Part shown: in pieces, positions 19,083 to 27,881 of the stretch | Layout of the letters: every line of letters begins with the position of its first letter | Position numbering within the stretch: position 1 is the first letter of the stretch | Origin: Streptomyces sp. NBC_00154 | GTDB lineage: Bacteria; Actinomycetota; Actinomycetes; Streptomycetales; Streptomycetaceae | Assembly: GCF_026342835.1 (NCBI RefSeq) | Contig: NZ_JAPEMI010000001.1 | Coordinates: forward strand, 5,958,501 to 6,022,500 | Direction: 5' to 3' | DNA: 64,000 nt | The notes under the pieces: generated by a model | The model's database searches: none | What the model saw: the letters and a program-made list of their open reading frames with translations, nothing else | What the model was told of the DNA's origin: nothing | Position numbers and translations under genes: made by a program

Positions 19083-19230
19083 ATGCACTCGACCGTACTT
19101 CCGCCGCCTGTCGCCTAGCGCGGGCGGACACTCCTGACGAAGACCGGGCTCGGGCAGTCCCCGAGCGGATCGTCGCTGCCCGCGTGCGGAGCTGAGCGAC
19201 CATCGTCCTGTCTTTTTTGTGGAGAAGTCA
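19083..19230 (+). promoter_or_regulatory. Structured region between two EamA genes (possible leader or terminator)
   Basis: Contains an 11-codon ORF (19083-19118, MHSTVLPPPVA), a 7-bp hairpin GCTCGGG/CCCGAGC (19149-19167), a second imperfect hairpin GTCGCT/AGCGAC (19173-19201), and a run of six T (19213-19218), then GGAGAAG and the next start. T runs are rare in this genome. It may terminate the upstream gene or attenuate the downstream one. Confidence 0.45.
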
Positions 19231-19231
19231 C

Positions 19232-20188
19232 GTGTCGAATCCTGCTGCCGACCTGCCCGTCGGGCGGAGCCTGTTCTATCTGATCGTTGCCGGAGTGGCC
19301 TGGGGTACCGCGGGGGCTGCCGCTTCGCTGATCTTCCGGGTAAGCGATCTCGGCCCTCTCGCCCTCTCGTTCTGGCGTTGCGTAGGCGGCCTGGTGCTGC
19401 TCCTTGCCGCGCTCGTCCTGCGGCCCCGGCGCTCCGCCGCCCCCGCCGAGCCACGGCGGCGCCGGCTGCTGCGCATCCTCGGGACCGGTGTCGGCCTCAC
19501 CGTGTTCCAGAGCGCGTACTTCGCGGCCGTGGAGGCGACCGGCCTCGCGGTCGGGACCGTGGTCACGCTGGGCGCGGGGCCGGTGCTCATCGCGGTCGGT
19601 GCGCGGCTGACCATGGGGGAGCGGCTGGGCGGTGGCGGACTTGCCGCAGTGGTGGGCGCGCTCGCCGGGCTCGCCGTGCTGGTGCTCGGCGGTGACGGCG
19701 GTACGGTGCGGCCCGCCGGGGTCGCGCTGGCGCTGCTCTCCGCTGCCGGTTACGCCGCCATCACCCTGTTGACCCGGTGGCTCGGCCGCGACGGCGGTGG
19801 CTCCGACGCGCTCGCCACCAGTGCCTGGGCGTTCGGGATCGGGGCACTCGGGCTGCTGCCGATGGCGGCAGCCGAAGGGCTCGTGCCGCACACCGCGGAC
19901 GCCGCCCAGGTGGTGTGGCTGCTGGTGTACGTGGCAGCTGTCCCGACCGCGCTCGCTTACGCGCTCTATTTCGCGGGCGCGGCGGTGGTGCGGGCCGCGA
20001 CCGTGTCCGTGATCATGCTGCTGGAACCGGTGAGCGCCGCGGTGATCGCCGTTGCCGTGCTCCGTGAGCAGATCACCGCGGCCACGGTCGTCGGCACACT
20101 GCTGCTGCTCACAGCGGTGGCGGGGCTCGCCGTTGCCGAGACGCGCAGTGCGTCGAACGCCCGCCGCCGGGCGGCCGTTCCGGTCTGA
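19232..20188 (+). CDS. EamA family (DMT) transporter
   Basis: 318 residues from the GTG at 19232, with GGAGAAG seven bases upstream. Two EamA repeats with about ten membrane segments (FYLIVAGVAWGTAGAAASLI at the start of the first; ALAYALYFAGAAVVRAATVS and VIMLLEPVSAAVIAVAVL in the second). It belongs to the drug/metabolite exporter superfamily; the substrate is unknown. It is not a close copy of the upstream EamA protein, so the pair is not a recent duplication. A strong convergent terminator follows. Confidence 0.9.
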   Translation: MSNPAADLPVGRSLFYLIVAGVAWGTAGAAASLIFRVSDLGPLALSFWRCVGGLVLLLAALVLRPRRSAAPAEPRRRRLLRILGTGVGLTVFQSAYFAAVEATGLAVGTVVTLGAGPVLIAVGARLTMGERLGGGGLAAVVGALAGLAVLVLGGDGGTVRPAGVALALLSAAGYAAITLLTRWLGRDGGGSDALATSAWAFGIGALGLLPMAAAEGLVPHTADAAQVVWLLVYVAAVPTALAYALYFAGAAVVRAATVSVIMLLEPVSAAVIAVAVLREQITAATVVGTLLLLTAVAGLAVAETRSASNARRRAAVPV

Positions 20189-20232
20189 CGCCGACCGCCT
20201 GACCGCGGACCCGTCGTCCGGCCGTCCGGCCA

Positions 20233-20279
20233 TCCGGGAGTGCAGGCCCACCCCCTCGTAGCGGGCCCGCACTCCCGGA
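20233..20279. terminator. Convergent hairpin terminator
   Basis: TCCGGGAGTGC (20233-20243) pairs perfectly with GCACTCCCGGA (20269-20279), with further pairing inside. It lies between the EamA gene and the minus-strand split-barrel gene. Confidence 0.8.
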
Positions 20280-20285
20280 AGGCGG

Positions 20286-20981
20286 TCAGAGAACAGTCAG
20301 ATAGTCGGGCACGGCGATGGCCGGATCGAGATCGTCCGACGGCTGTGGCGCACGGTAGCCGCGGACCAGCGGCACGACGCCCGCCCAGTGCGGCAGTGCC
20401 AGATCGTCCGGATCGTCGTTCGGGCCGCCGGTCCGCACCTTCGCGGAGACCTCGTCGAGATCGAGCCTGATCACGGCCGTCGCGGCGAGCTCCTTCTCGT
20501 TGGCCGGACGGGAGTCGGCGGTCCTGCCCGGAACGACATGGTCGACGATCGCGTCGAGCGCGGTCCGCCGCTCCTGCGGGTCGGTGACCGTACGGGCGAC
20601 GCCATGGACCACCACGGAGCGGTAGTTGATCGAGTGGTGGAAGGCGGAGCGGGCCAGCACAAGACCGTCGACATGCGTCACCGTGAGACAGACGGGCAGC
20701 CCGGGGTCCGCCTGGTCGGCCGCCCGGAGCGGTCGGGAGCCGGTCGAACCGTGTACGTACAGCCGCTCACCGATCCGGCCGAACAGCGTCGGCAGGACGA
20801 CCGGTGCGCCGTCGCGGACGAAGCCGAGATGGCAGAGATATGCCTCGTCGAGTATCGAATGGACCAGCTCCCGGTCGTAGGAGGCGCGCTCCCGGGAACG
20901 GGTCGGGACGGTCCGCTCGGTCGGTTCGTACGGGGCTGCTGCCTCCGGGCCCGTGGTCTGCGGCGGTGCGGTGTCCGACAT
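20286..20981 (-). CDS. Pyridoxamine 5'-phosphate oxidase family (FMN split-barrel) protein
   Basis: 231 residues from the ATG at 20981, which has GGAG five bases upstream. The fold is of the FMN-binding split-barrel/NimA group: ILDEAYLCHLGFVRDGAP, LPTLFGRIGERLYVHGSTGS and HHSINYRSVVVHGVARTVTD. The group includes flavin or F420-binding reductases and detoxifying enzymes. It is divergent from a decayed MocR regulator, the arrangement in which a PLP-sensing MocR protein usually controls such a gene. The intact palindrome between them suggests it was once, or is still, under that control. Confidence 0.88.
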   Translation of the reverse strand: MSDTAPPQTTGPEAAAPYEPTERTVPTRSRERASYDRELVHSILDEAYLCHLGFVRDGAPVVLPTLFGRIGERLYVHGSTGSRPLRAADQADPGLPVCLTVTHVDGLVLARSAFHHSINYRSVVVHGVARTVTDPQERRTALDAIVDHVVPGRTADSRPANEKELAATAVIRLDLDEVSAKVRTGGPNDDPDDLALPHWAGVVPLVRGYRAPQPSDDLDPAIAVPDYLTVL

Positions 20982-21008
20982 TGCGACTCCATTGCACTAG
21001 TGCATAAT
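20981..21008. promoter_or_regulatory. Promoter with embedded 12-bp palindrome
   Basis: TTGCGA (20981-20986), a 16-bp spacer and CATAAT (21003-21008) form a good promoter for the rightward gene, whose GTG follows 7 nt later with no ribosome-binding site, implying a leaderless mRNA. The palindrome TGCACTAGTGCA (20993-21004) fills the spacer. A half-site copy, GTGCTAG, overlaps the start codon. Confidence 0.65.
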
Positions 21009-21015
21009 TCTGTTT

Positions 21016-21725
21016 GTGCTAGAAGAGTATCGGATCGTCGGGCGACGCGCATCGGAAATTGCGGCGAGTGTGGAGCGCGCGGTCGGGTCGGGTGAGCTCG
21101 TGACGGGGCAAGCGCTGCCGCCCATGAGGGAGTTGGCGGCCCGTCTGGAGGTCAATCCCAATACGGTGGCGGCCGCGTACCGCACCCTGCGCGAGCGCGG
21201 GGTGATCGAGACGGCCGGGCGCAGGGGGAGCCGGGCGCGCCTGCGCCCCGCCAGTACGGTGCGCGGCTCGCTCAGGGTCGAGGCGCCGCCCGGCGTGCGG
21301 GATCTGGGGGAGGGGAACCCGGACCCGGCGTTGCTGCCGCCGCTGGACGGGGCGTTCGCAGCGGCCGCGCGCGTGTACGCGAAACGGCCAGGAATGTACG
21401 GGGAGGCACCCGTGGATCCGGAATCCGAGGCTCTGGTGCGTGCCGCTTCCGACGCCGACGGTGTGAGGGGCTGCGGAGTGTCCTCGCCGGCCACCGCGGA
21501 GCGCTGCTGATCGAGGACGACCACGGGCACGCCATCGTCGATCTGCCGCTGCACCCGCCGGCAGGTGCCACGGACCGGTGGGCATACGTCCGGTCGGTCG
21601 CCAAGGCATACGGACCCGATCTGCGGGTTGCGACGCCGACCGGGGACGCGGTCGCGGTCGACCGGGTCCTGGGGCGGCAGCGGCTGGGACCCGGCTGGGT
21701 CAGCAGGCCTGATGCCGCGCACTGA
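21016..21725 (+). pseudogene. Decayed MocR-type (GntR/aminotransferase) regulator
   Basis: The N-terminus is an intact GntR winged helix (ASEIAASVERAVGSGELVTG, PPMRELAARLEVNPNTVAAA) and the start of the class I aminotransferase-like domain (GNPDPALLPPLDGAF). After about residue 145 the frame is lost and ends at 21510. From about 21,468 another frame carries LLIEDDHGHAIVDLPLHPPA, VRSVAKAYGPDLRVA and GRQRLGPGWVSR, which belong to the same aminotransferase domain, then stops at 21725. Roughly 70 central residues and about 100 C-terminal residues are missing. The PLP-binding domain cannot fold, although the DNA-binding part might. Confidence 0.85.
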
Positions 21726-21732
21726 TGATCCA

Positions 21733-21750
21733 CCAGGGATTACGGGGCAA
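21733..21750. repeat. 18-bp repeat, copy 1
   Basis: ccagggattacggggcaa, three bases beyond the stop of the minus-strand EamA gene. An identical copy lies at 60378-60395, also just beyond the stop of a minus-strand EamA gene. Confidence 0.7.
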
Positions 21751-21753
21751 CCC

Positions 21754-22785
21754 TCAGGAGCGTGGTGCGGGCTTGGGTGTACGGGCCCTGCTCTGGGTGA
21801 GGGCGGCTCCTGCCAGGACGATCAGTGCGCCGACCGGGGTGTTCCAGCTCAGCTGCTCGCCGAGCACGGCGACCCCGGCCGCGGTGGCGATGACCGGAAT
21901 GAAGTACGTGACCATCTGCGCGGTCGTCGGGCCGACCTCCTCGACCAGCCCGTACTGCATCAGCACCGCAAGTCCCGTACCGAGCGCCCCCAGGGCGAGG
22001 ACGGCGAGCGTCGGCAGCAGTGGGAAGCCGTCGGGCGCCGACGTGAACAGCGGGGTGACCAGCGCGATCTGAACCGTGCCCAGGAAGAGCTGGCTGCCGG
22101 TCAGGGCAAGGGTGGACGAGCCGCTGCCCGCCAGTGTCCGGCGGACGTAGATCCAGCCGATCGGATAGCTGAGGGAAGCGAGGAGCGCCATCGCCGTTCC
22201 GCTGAAGTCCAGTCCGGAGAAGCCCTGCCAGGCGCCCAGCACGGTCAGCACGCCGAGGAAGCCGAGACCGAGGCCGGCCACGCGGCGACGGGTCGGCCGG
22301 TCCTCGGAGAGCGCGACGAGCGACAGCGCCATGCCCCACAGCGGCGAGGTGGCGTTGCAGATGCCGGCCAGCGTCGACGGGATGGTCAGTTCGGAGTAGG
22401 CGAACAGCGAGAACGGCAGCGCGTTGAGGAAGAACGCCGCCACGGCGAGATGACCCCAGGTGCGGGCGGTGCGCGGCAGCCGCTCGCGGCGCACCACCAT
22501 GGCGACGGCGAGCACCGCCGTACCCGAGAGCAGTCGGCCGAGGGTGACCTGGAACGGGGCGTATCCCTCGGTGCCGACCTTGATCAGGAGAAAGCTGAAG
22601 CCCCAGATGAGCGAGAGCGCCCCGAAACGGATCCGCCAGTCCAGTGCGGGGCGGCGGGCGGAGCCGGCCGCAGGAGCGGAGACCGCCATGGAGGCCGCAG
22701 TGGTGGCTGTCAAGGTCGGGGCGGGTGGCACGGTGGCAGTGCTCGGCGCGGGATCGGGATCGGCGGTCACGGCAGCGGCGGTCAT
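21754..22785 (-). CDS. EamA family (DMT) transporter
   Basis: 343 residues from the ATG at 22785. A soluble alanine/proline/threonine-rich N-terminus of about 50 residues precedes ten membrane segments in two EamA repeats (RFGALSLIWGFSFLLIKVG; ALLASLSYPIGWIYVRRTLA). Metabolite export is the family role. It is divergent from a LysR regulator with 74 bp between starts, the classic regulator/target layout. The 3' end carries one copy of an 18-bp repeat shared with another EamA gene at 60.4 kb. Confidence 0.9.
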   Translation of the reverse strand: MTAAAVTADPDPAPSTATVPPAPTLTATTAASMAVSAPAAGSARRPALDWRIRFGALSLIWGFSFLLIKVGTEGYAPFQVTLGRLLSGTAVLAVAMVVRRERLPRTARTWGHLAVAAFFLNALPFSLFAYSELTIPSTLAGICNATSPLWGMALSLVALSEDRPTRRRVAGLGLGFLGVLTVLGAWQGFSGLDFSGTAMALLASLSYPIGWIYVRRTLAGSGSSTLALTGSQLFLGTVQIALVTPLFTSAPDGFPLLPTLAVLALGALGTGLAVLMQYGLVEEVGPTTAQMVTYFIPVIATAAGVAVLGEQLSWNTPVGALIVLAGAALTQSRARTPKPAPRS

Positions 22786-22859
22786 GACAGCAACAATGAC
22801 GAATTCAACCGCGTAGGACAAGTGAGACTTTGTGCGAGCATTCGCGTAGCATTGCTTAC

Positions 22860-23789
22860 ATGTTGAACTTGGAGCGCTTGCGGACCCTGGACGCCCTCGC
22901 CCGGTTCGGTTCGGTCAGTGGCGCGGCCGATGACCTGCATGTCACCACGTCAGCGGTCTCCCAGCAGCTGGCGAAGCTGGAACGCGAGGTGGGGCAGCAG
23001 CTCCTCGCCAAGAACGGCCGTGGGGTCCGGCTCACCGACGCAGGAAGGCTGCTCGCCGACCATGCCGCGAAGATCCTGTCCCAGGTGGAACTGGCCCAGT
23101 CCGACATCGAGGCCCAGCGCGGCGAGGTGGTGGGTGAGGTCCGACTGGCGGCCTTTCCGACCGCGGCACGCGGACTGTTCCCCGCGACGCTTGCCTCACT
23201 GCACGCGGACCACCCCGAACTGAGGGTACGTACAGCGGAATTGGAACCCGAGGCCGGAATCCGTGCCGTGCTGCGGGGAGATTTCGACCTGGCGGTGGTG
23301 CTCGACTGGAGCAACAAGAGGCTGCCGGTTCCCGGCGGTCTCACCATGGCCGAACTGCTCGACGACGCGCCGGACATAGCGATGCCGGCCGACCACCCGC
23401 TCGCGGGCCGGGCGGAGGTCGATCTGGAGGACTTCGCCGACGACGACTGGATCTCCTGGCCGGAAGGCGAGTTCTGCCACGACTGGCTGATGTTCACTCT
23501 GCGTTCGAAGGGAATCGAACCGCGCATCGCCCATCTCGCGGGCGAGCACCACACCCAGCTCGCGCTGATCGCCGCCGGGGTGGGTGTCTGTGTGGCGCCC
23601 CGGCTGGGCCGGGGGGTGGTGCCGGACGGGGTACGGCTCGTGCCCGTGCGGCAGAAGATGCGGCGACATGTGCACGCCGTGTGGCGGACGGACGCGGACC
23701 GCCGCCCGTCGATCAGGGCAGCAGTCATGGCGCTGCGGGCGGCGGGCCGGGATCTGGACGCACCGGTGAACGGCGACGGCGGGGACTGA
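22860..23789 (+). CDS. LysR family transcriptional regulator
   Basis: 309 residues from the ATG at 22860. N-terminal LysR helix-turn-helix (LRTLDALARFGSVSGAADDL, HVTTSAVSQQLAKLEREVGQ) and a type 2 periplasmic-binding-like effector domain (VVGEVRLAAFPTAARGLFPA, PADHPLAGRAEVDLEDF). It very likely controls the divergent EamA gene. The 74-bp divergent spacer is AT-rich for this genome and contains ACAAGTGAGACTTTGT (22818-22833), whose ACAA/TTGT ends could be a LysR site; that is weak. Confidence 0.92.
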   Translation: MLNLERLRTLDALARFGSVSGAADDLHVTTSAVSQQLAKLEREVGQQLLAKNGRGVRLTDAGRLLADHAAKILSQVELAQSDIEAQRGEVVGEVRLAAFPTAARGLFPATLASLHADHPELRVRTAELEPEAGIRAVLRGDFDLAVVLDWSNKRLPVPGGLTMAELLDDAPDIAMPADHPLAGRAEVDLEDFADDDWISWPEGEFCHDWLMFTLRSKGIEPRIAHLAGEHHTQLALIAAGVGVCVAPRLGRGVVPDGVRLVPVRQKMRRHVHAVWRTDADRRPSIRAAVMALRAAGRDLDAPVNGDGGD

Positions 23790-23846
23790 TCCGGGTGGGA
23801 CGCACCGCGCCCACGTCAGGGAGACGGGGGCGCAGTGACCGGCACC

Positions 23847-24317
23847 TCAGCTCAGGTCCGCCAGCTTCCGGAAGTCCCACGACGTAACCGTCTGCGGAGT
23901 GAGCCGCAGCCACGCGTGTCGTCCGTCGTGCGGCATGACGTCCATTCCGAAGTACTTCGCCGCGAACAACCTCTCCGGCCCCACCAATTCGGGGCAGTCC
24001 TCGCCCGTGCGTGGGGCCTCGCCGACGAAGACCGCCTCGCCGGACAGCTCGACGCCGCGCAGCTCGCCGTATTCGGCGCCGTCGTCGACGACCACAGCCA
24101 TCCTCGGGTCGTGGCGCAGCTGGGAGGAGCGCAGGCTCCGGGTGATCGAGTACAGCCACAGCGACGCACCGTCCCAGACGAACCAGAGTGCGCCGATGTG
24201 CGGGCGGCCGTCCGCGGAGACGGTGGCGACCCGGCAGGTGCGCTGCTCCGCGAGATAGGTGTCGCGTTCTGCCTCCGTCATCATGATCCGACGGCCCCGT
24301 CGCTGGATGACGGTCAT
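23847..24317 (-). CDS. Pyridoxamine 5'-phosphate oxidase family protein
   Basis: 156 residues from the ATG at 24317, with AGGAGGCG upstream. It is a short FMN/F420 split-barrel protein: TYLAEQRTCRVATVSADGRP, HIGALWFVWDGASLWLYS and LRHDPRMAVVVDDGAEYGEL, ending WDFRKLADLS. Similar short members reduce deazaflavin- or flavin-dependent substrates or biliverdin; which applies is not visible. It is a second split-barrel protein within 4 kb, not closely similar to that at 20.3 kb. Confidence 0.88.
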   Translation of the reverse strand: MTVIQRRGRRIMMTEAERDTYLAEQRTCRVATVSADGRPHIGALWFVWDGASLWLYSITRSLRSSQLRHDPRMAVVVDDGAEYGELRGVELSGEAVFVGEAPRTGEDCPELVGPERLFAAKYFGMDVMPHDGRHAWLRLTPQTVTSWDFRKLADLS

Positions 24318-24455
24318 GGGACGCCTCCTTCGGCTGGCTGACCATGTGTCAGAAATCATGGAGCCTCTTCCCTCCTGGCGCAATGGCCGTTAGCCTCGCG
24401 CGCCCGGTCCGTCAGGAGAGGTCCGTCACCTCGAATTACCGAGAGGGGCAAAGCC

Positions 24456-25109
24456 GTGCCGCCCAGGGAACAGCTTGCCGAGCAGCTCGATCCTGCCACC
24501 ACCGTCCTGCTGACGGTCGAGTGCCAGCAGGGTGTCGTGGGACCGGACAGCGCACTGCCCGAACTCGCCAAGGAAGCCCTGACCTCCGGCGTCCTGCACA
24601 ACATCGCCCGATTGGTCGCCGCCGCCCACGAGGCCGGAGTCCAGGTGCTGCACGCGGTCGCCGAACGACGCCCCGACGGGCGCGGCGCCAACCGCAACGC
24701 CCGCCTCTTCCTGGCCGCCGGCCGACTGCCCGTACAACAGCACTCCGGAACCACGGCGGTCAGGATCGCCGCACCCATCGAGGTGGCGGACGAGGACATC
24801 GTCGTACGTCGACTCCACGGCCTGTCACCCATCGCCGGCACGGACGTGGACGCCCTGCTGCGCAATCTCGGCTGCCGCACGCTCGTCGTCGTCGGGGTCT
24901 CCGCCAACGTCGCCATCCCCAATGCTGTCTTCGACGCGGTGAATCTCGGCTACACAGCGGTCGTGCCGTCCGATGCCATCACGGGGGTGCCATCCGACTA
25001 CACCCCCGCGATGATCCGCAACACGCTCGCGCTCGTTGCCACCGTCACCACCACGCGGGAGGTGCTGGGCTGCTGGCAGAGCCCCCGAAGGGCTACGACG
25101 CGAGCATGA
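24456..25109 (+). CDS. Isochorismatase-fold protein lacking the catalytic triad
   Basis: 217 residues from the GTG at 24456, after GAGAGGGG. The cysteine-hydrolase fold is clear (TTVLLTVECQQGVVGPDSAL, LVVVGVSANVAIPNAVFDAV, LGYTAVVPSDAITG), but the Asp-Lys-Cys triad reads Glu (TVECQQG), Arg (VVRRLHG) and Ala (GVSANVAI). Isochorismatases such as EntB also lack the cysteine, so it could hydrolyse a vinyl ether or simply bind a ligand. The stop overlaps the end of the convergent Rieske gene by 17 bp. Confidence 0.85.
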   Translation: MPPREQLAEQLDPATTVLLTVECQQGVVGPDSALPELAKEALTSGVLHNIARLVAAAHEAGVQVLHAVAERRPDGRGANRNARLFLAAGRLPVQQHSGTTAVRIAAPIEVADEDIVVRRLHGLSPIAGTDVDALLRNLGCRTLVVVGVSANVAIPNAVFDAVNLGYTAVVPSDAITGVPSDYTPAMIRNTLALVATVTTTREVLGCWQSPRRATTRA

Positions 25110-25560
25110 TCGAGTCGCCCTCGACCGTGATCGTCGCGGCGGGCAGTGGCTCGGTGGCGGGGCCGCCCGACACATCGCCCGTCGCCGCGTCGAACTTGCT
25201 GCCGTGGCAGGGGCAGTTGATGGTGCCGTCCGAGACGCTCGTCACCGCGCATCCCCTATGGGTGCACTTCGACGAGAACGCCTTGAACTCCCCGGACTTC
25301 GGCTGCGTCACCACAACACCCTCGTCGGCGAAGATCTTCCCGCCGCCCTCCGGGATGTCCGCGGTCTTCGCGAGAAGGTTCCCGCCCTTGCCGGTCGGGC
25401 CATCGCCGGGCGCACCCTTGGCCGGCTCGACGGTATTCGAGCCGCCCGAGTCCTTCGAGCTTCCGCACGCGGTGAGTACGGCAGCCACCCCGGCTGCACC
25501 GACGCCCGCGACAACGGTGCGACGCCCGAGATGGACCTCGTGCTCCTGCGATGCGTTCAT
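25093..25560 (-). CDS. Rieske [2Fe-2S] lipoprotein
   Basis: 155 residues from the ATG at 25560. The N-terminus has a twin arginine (GRRTVVAGVGAAGVAAVLTA) followed by a lipobox cysteine, so it is probably exported by Tat and lipidated. A Ser/Gly/Pro linker leads to a Rieske domain with the two cluster motifs CTHRGC and CPCHGS. It is a small, free-standing Rieske protein of about the usual size for actinobacterial members, probably carrying electrons at the outer membrane face. The partner oxidoreductase is not adjacent. Confidence 0.93.
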   Translation of the reverse strand: MNASQEHEVHLGRRTVVAGVGAAGVAAVLTACGSSKDSGGSNTVEPAKGAPGDGPTGKGGNLLAKTADIPEGGGKIFADEGVVVTQPKSGEFKAFSSKCTHRGCAVTSVSDGTINCPCHGSKFDAATGDVSGGPATEPLPAATITVEGDSIMLAS

Positions 25561-25625
25561 GCTGGCTTTCCCTTCCGCGGTGTTCATGACTTCGACCAGG
25601 GGTACGCGCCGCCGAGCCCGCATGT

Positions 25626-27779
25626 TCAATGGCTCAGGGACTTCTTGAGGAAGTCCCGCTCCAGCAGCAACAGGTTGCTCGCCGTCTCCTCCTGCGTGAC
25701 CAGGTGGCTCGTTCCGGAGAGCGGCAGCACGGTGTGCGGCCGCCCCGCGGCCAGCAGGGCTGCGGAGAACCGCAGCATGTGGGCGACGGCGACATTGTCA
25801 TCGGCACATCCATGCACCAGCATGAGCGGCCGCGTCAGCCGATGCGCCTCGGAGAGCAGCGAATTGCGCTCGTACGTCTCCGGCTCCACATCCGGATGGC
25901 CGAGAAACCGTTCCTCCCAATGGGTGTCGTACAGCCGCCGGTCGGTCGGCGCCGCACCCGCGACGGCCGCGTGGAAGACGTCCGGGTGACGCAGCACGGC
26001 CGCGGCTGCGAGATAGCCGCCGAACGACCATCCACGCATCGCCACCCGTCCCAGGTCCAACTGCGGGTACCGTGCCGCCGCCGCGTGCAGCGCGTCGATC
26101 TGATCCTCCAGGACAGCCGTCAGCCGGTCGCCCCGCACCGACTTCTCCCAGGCCTCGCCCCGCCCCGGAGTGCCGCGACCGTCCGTCACCAGCACCGCGA
26201 ACCCCTGCTCGGCGAACCACTGGGCGGCTGCGGTCCACCAGCTGCGCACCGGCAGGACCAGCTGCAGACCGTGGCCCGCGTAGGGGCTGAGCAAGACGGG
26301 CAGCGGGCTGTCACCCGGTTGGTGCCACGACGGCAGATACAGGCTGCTGCGGAGCTCCCGCATTCCGAGCTTCAGCGCGAGTGGCCGCGGCGTGACGACG
26401 GGAGTATCGGCGAGGACCGCGATCCGTCCCACGCGTGCGCCGTCGCGCAGCACGGTCACCGTCTGTCCCTCCGGGGTGCGGCTGTCCAGCACGACCGTGG
26501 GGCCGCCCACCGCGGCCGTGTGCACGCCGGGCACCTCGGTCAGGCGCAGGGGGGTGTTCCCGGGCGCTCCGGCCGCGTACGACCAGACATGGATCTCGGT
26601 CGGCTCCTCGCTCGCGGTGAAGAACACCCGTTCGCCGATGGCGCCGACGACCTCACGGACCTCCAGTCCCGGCGGTGTCGTACGGCCGCCGATTTCCAGC
26701 CCCTGGGTGTCGCCGCCCGGCTGCGCGGGAACGACGAGCGCCCCGGACGGAAGGCGCAGGGGCGTTCCCGTCCGGAGTGCGACCCATGCGCGGTCATGGG
26801 CGCGGTGCAGGGGCAGGGTCTCTCCCGTGGCCGGATCCACCGCCAGGACGTACACCGAACGCTGGTCGCGCGTCTGCACCGAGACCACGGGCCCGCGCAT
26901 GTCCCAGTCGGCCGTCGCGACGTACTCGAACGCCGGGTCCGTCCACGTCCCCCCGGGGTGGTCCGGTCCGGCCGCCGCGGGCAGCCGGACCGCGACCCGT
27001 TCGCCCGACACCCGCACGAGGTGCAGCGACACCTCCGCGTTCGCCGTGCCCGCGGCCGGGTATGCGATCACGCGCGGCGGCCGCTCCGGATCGGCCGGAT
27101 CACTGAGGTACCTGCGCTGGACCATGGACGTGTCGACGCGCGCCACCAGCAGCGCATCGCCGGACGGCGACCACCAATAGCCGCGCTGTCGTCCGAGCGA
27201 CTCGGCCGACACGTGGTCGGAGAGCCCGTACGTGACATGCTCCGGCTCCTCCGGGGTGGCCGCCGGGCGGTCGTCCGTGCCGTCGCTCCGTACGAGCCGC
27301 AGCGCGCCCCCGCAGACGTACGCGATCAAGGCGCCGTCGGGCGAAGGCCGCGGATCGACCACCGGGCCGGCGGTGGCGATCCGGCGCGGGGCGGTGCCGT
27401 CCGTCCGCACCACCCACAACTCACCCTGGAGTGCGAAAGCAGCGATCCGGACGTCAGCGTCCGTCGCGTACGACACCACCCCCGACGACATCTCGCGGGC
27501 CCGCTCCCGGCGCGACAGCTCCGCCTGAGGCACCTCGCCGCCGTCCCCGTCCTCGCGCCGCACAGCCGCCGGGTCGGCGAGCATCCGCTCCACGCCGTCC
27601 TCGTACAGCCACAACCGGCTCACCGGGTCGGTGCCGCCCGTAGTCCTTATGAACAGCACCCGTTCGCCGTCGGGTGAGACAGTGAACTGCCGGGGCACTC
27701 CGAGCGAGAAACGCCTGGTACGGGCGGACTGGAGCGGCAGACCGTCGGAGTTGGTCCCGGCGGCTTCGTTCGTCGTCAT
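25626..27779 (-). CDS. S9 family serine peptidase (prolyl oligopeptidase/DPP4-like)
   Basis: 717 residues from the ATG at 27779, with AGGAGGAA upstream. An N-terminal beta-propeller (RQFTVSPDGERVLFIRTTGG and repeated PDG strands) is followed by an alpha/beta-hydrolase domain with the nucleophile S585 in RGWSFGGYLA, the acid in HGCADDNVAV (about residue 660) and the histidine in GTSHLVTQEE (about 690). No signal peptide is visible, so it is probably cytoplasmic and cleaves short peptides, possibly after proline. It runs in the same direction as the Rieske gene 66 bp downstream. Confidence 0.95.
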   Translation of the reverse strand: MTTNEAAGTNSDGLPLQSARTRRFSLGVPRQFTVSPDGERVLFIRTTGGTDPVSRLWLYEDGVERMLADPAAVRREDGDGGEVPQAELSRRERAREMSSGVVSYATDADVRIAAFALQGELWVVRTDGTAPRRIATAGPVVDPRPSPDGALIAYVCGGALRLVRSDGTDDRPAATPEEPEHVTYGLSDHVSAESLGRQRGYWWSPSGDALLVARVDTSMVQRRYLSDPADPERPPRVIAYPAAGTANAEVSLHLVRVSGERVAVRLPAAAGPDHPGGTWTDPAFEYVATADWDMRGPVVSVQTRDQRSVYVLAVDPATGETLPLHRAHDRAWVALRTGTPLRLPSGALVVPAQPGGDTQGLEIGGRTTPPGLEVREVVGAIGERVFFTASEEPTEIHVWSYAAGAPGNTPLRLTEVPGVHTAAVGGPTVVLDSRTPEGQTVTVLRDGARVGRIAVLADTPVVTPRPLALKLGMRELRSSLYLPSWHQPGDSPLPVLLSPYAGHGLQLVLPVRSWWTAAAQWFAEQGFAVLVTDGRGTPGRGEAWEKSVRGDRLTAVLEDQIDALHAAAARYPQLDLGRVAMRGWSFGGYLAAAAVLRHPDVFHAAVAGAAPTDRRLYDTHWEERFLGHPDVEPETYERNSLLSEAHRLTRPLMLVHGCADDNVAVAHMLRFSAALLAAGRPHTVLPLSGTSHLVTQEETASNLLLLERDFLKKSLSH

Positions 27780-27881
27780 TTCGGTTTTCCTCCTGGTGGT
27801 GATCGGCTGCTCTCGACAGCTGCTTCGATCGGCTGCGAAATCCATTCAGGCCTGTCCGGTGCACCCCAGTAACCTGGGGCG

